From the NCBI GenBank assembly GCA_001556995.1, contig LSKF01000162.1, positions 1-22,854 on the forward strand: DNA of 22,854 bases, read 5' to 3'. Under the pieces are notes generated by a model. The model had not been told where the DNA came from and ran no database searches. It worked only from the letters and a program-made list of their open reading frames with translations. Origin of the DNA: Erythrobacteraceae bacterium CCH12-C2. GTDB taxonomy: Bacteria > Pseudomonadota > Alphaproteobacteria > Sphingomonadales > Sphingomonadaceae. Of the stretch, positions 21,981 to 22,854 are shown piece by piece (position 1 is the stretch's first letter; each line of letters starts with the position of its first letter). The position numbers and the translations under genes are program-made.

Positions 21981-22283
21981 AGCGCGAGATGGTTGGGCTG
22001 GGTCCGCCCCTAGGGCGAAGGCACTGGGCATTGCGTAAGTCCTGATGACTCGTCCTCGCCGCGGGATGCACTGCATCACCTACGTACGGCCATGCCAATC
22101 GACGAGGTTGGCCCGGTGCGCGTAAGTCGGCTCTTGTCGAAAACCGACGTTTTGGCGATGCGGGGAGGAATAACGGCTTCGTCCCCAAGATCGGTTGTTG
22201 GTGCCGATGTTGTAGTTTGATGAACGAACGGAGGGTTTCAGGGGGCAGGTAATTGCCATTGAATGTCGGTTATGTTGGCGATG
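21981..22283. other. Intergenic stretch between hydrolase and higA
   Basis: About 300 bases without a supportable gene. A minus-strand frame of 89 codons over 21919-22188 has a Pro/Arg-rich composition that looks like chance. Both flanking genes point into this gap, so it should hold their terminators, but I see no strong stem-loop with a U-run. Confidence 0.4.
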
Positions 22284-22586
22284 TCAGGCAGCTGTTGCGA
22301 GTTTCTCGACCTTTATATCCTGCTCGTGCTTGCGAGCCTGGGCCAGTTCATAGGTCGTCTGCATCCGCAACAGCGTGTCGGCCTTGATGCCAAAGGCCTT
22401 CTCAAACCGGATAGCCATATCGGCAGACAGGTTCGAATTGCCATTCAGCAAGGTGCTCAATGCCTGCCTCGATACACCAAAATGCTCGGCCAAAGCCGTC
22501 ACGCTGACCTGCGCGGGCTCCACGATTTCCGTCTTCAGCCAGTCCCCCACGTGGACCGCGAGCGACGGGTGCATCTTAAGCGCCAT
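22284..22586 (-). CDS. higA: HigA-type antitoxin, XRE family
   Basis: The 100-residue protein carries a helix-turn-helix at about residues 28-60 (VTALAEHFGVSRQALSTLLN, then LSADMAIRFEKAFGI), which is the HigA/VapI pattern. Such antitoxins bind the HigB mRNA interferase and repress their own promoter. The start has GGAGG 6 bases upstream. The gene overlaps the 3' end of the toxin gene by 11 bases, giving the toxin-first order typical of higBA. It seems intact. Confidence 0.88.
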   Translation of the reverse strand: MALKMHPSLAVHVGDWLKTEIVEPAQVSVTALAEHFGVSRQALSTLLNGNSNLSADMAIRFEKAFGIKADTLLRMQTTYELAQARKHEQDIKVEKLATAA

Positions 22587-22803
22587 GATAATCCTCCAGA
22601 TCCATATCGATCAGCGCGCCTTCGTCATTCAAACCGAAGGTCATCCGCCAGTTTCTCGTAACCGTCATCGACCAGATCCCCTTCCGATCGCCTGTCAGCT
22701 CATGCAATCCGAAGTTCGGAGGCACCGACAGCTCCTCGAAGCTTTCCGCAGCGTCGATGAAGGCGAGCATCTTGCGCAGTCGCCCCGCATCTCCAACCAG
22801 GGG
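22576..22803 (-). pseudogene. higB: HigB-type toxin gene, 5' truncated
   Basis: The C-terminal two thirds of a RelE/HigB toxin are readable: RLRKMLAFIDAAE, VPPNFGLHELTGDRKG, WSMTVTRNWRMTFG and the terminal DMDLEDYHGA. Homology begins at about 22800; an in-frame stop lies just upstream at 22804-22806, and there is no ATG or GTG before an internal ATG at 22770. Full HigB toxins have about 90-95 residues, so roughly the first 20-25 are missing. A 64-residue product from 22770 would lack the N-terminal helix. The break falls at GGGTCAGGACAT on the plus strand, which may be the edge of an inserted or rearranged segment. The toxin is probably inactive. Confidence 0.7.
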
Positions 22804-22854
22804 TCAGGACATAGAACGGGCACAGATATACGCTAAGCGTCTCTGCGCGCACTT

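Noticed and set aside
22263..22836. Plus-strand frames of 132 and 153 codons
   Set aside because: They are antisense to higBA, whose domain matches are clear.
1..22854. tRNA, rRNA, CRISPR array, intact insertion sequence, integrase or attachment site
   Set aside because: None was recognised by reading; a tRNA or IS scan was not possible here, so small examples in the gaps cannot be fully excluded.

Overview
The window looks like high-GC alphaproteobacterial DNA. A sphingomonad is my best guess from protein style and codon usage; I could not test this. Its core, about 5.1-20.75 kb, is one plus-strand cluster for a group 2a [NiFe]-hydrogenase. This is the soluble-type uptake enzyme known as cyanobacterial HupSL and mycobacterial Huc, the latter able to oxidise atmospheric H2. 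The small subunit has no Tat signal. Its first cluster motif is CSGN rather than the usual CxxC, as in Huc-type enzymes whose clusters are [3Fe-4S].

Layout. 1-2.04 kb holds three genes I cannot place, one of them a ParA/MinD-like protein that has lost both signature lysines; this looks like accessory DNA. 2.2-3.5 kb is a DUF3422 membrane protein. 3.6-5.1 kb is a HoxA/HupR-type sigma54 activator. 5.13-5.34 kb is a free-standing zinc-ribbon protein. 5.35-5.57 kb is the control region, with a near-consensus -24/-12 promoter and upstream palindromes. One palindrome has a 15/17-matching twin in front of the activator gene, suggesting a shared operator and autoregulation.

The operon then runs: hupS, hupL, two tandem four-cysteine proteins that resemble HiPIPs, the hupD protease, a small unknown, a TPR protein, two tiny membrane proteins, a NifU-Rieske fusion, an NHL propeller, hypF, hypC, a GmhA-like SIS protein, hypD, hypE, a His-rich nickel permease, hypA and hypB. 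Many genes overlap by 1-10 bases, implying translational coupling. hupSL make the enzyme; hupD and hypABCDEF build and insert the Ni-Fe(CN)2CO centre; the permease and His-rich HypB handle nickel. The four-cysteine, Rieske, TPR, NHL and small membrane proteins are the candidates for carrying electrons from H2 to the respiratory chain, since no HupC-type cytochrome b is present.

The most unusual points are: HypA is only 80 residues and lacks its zinc ribbon, while a free-standing zinc ribbon lies just upstream of hupS; the tandem four-cysteine pair; and the repeated palindrome. After the operon come an alpha/beta-hydrolase, two intergenic stretches with little in them, and a minus-strand higBA toxin-antitoxin pair whose toxin gene is broken at its 5' end.
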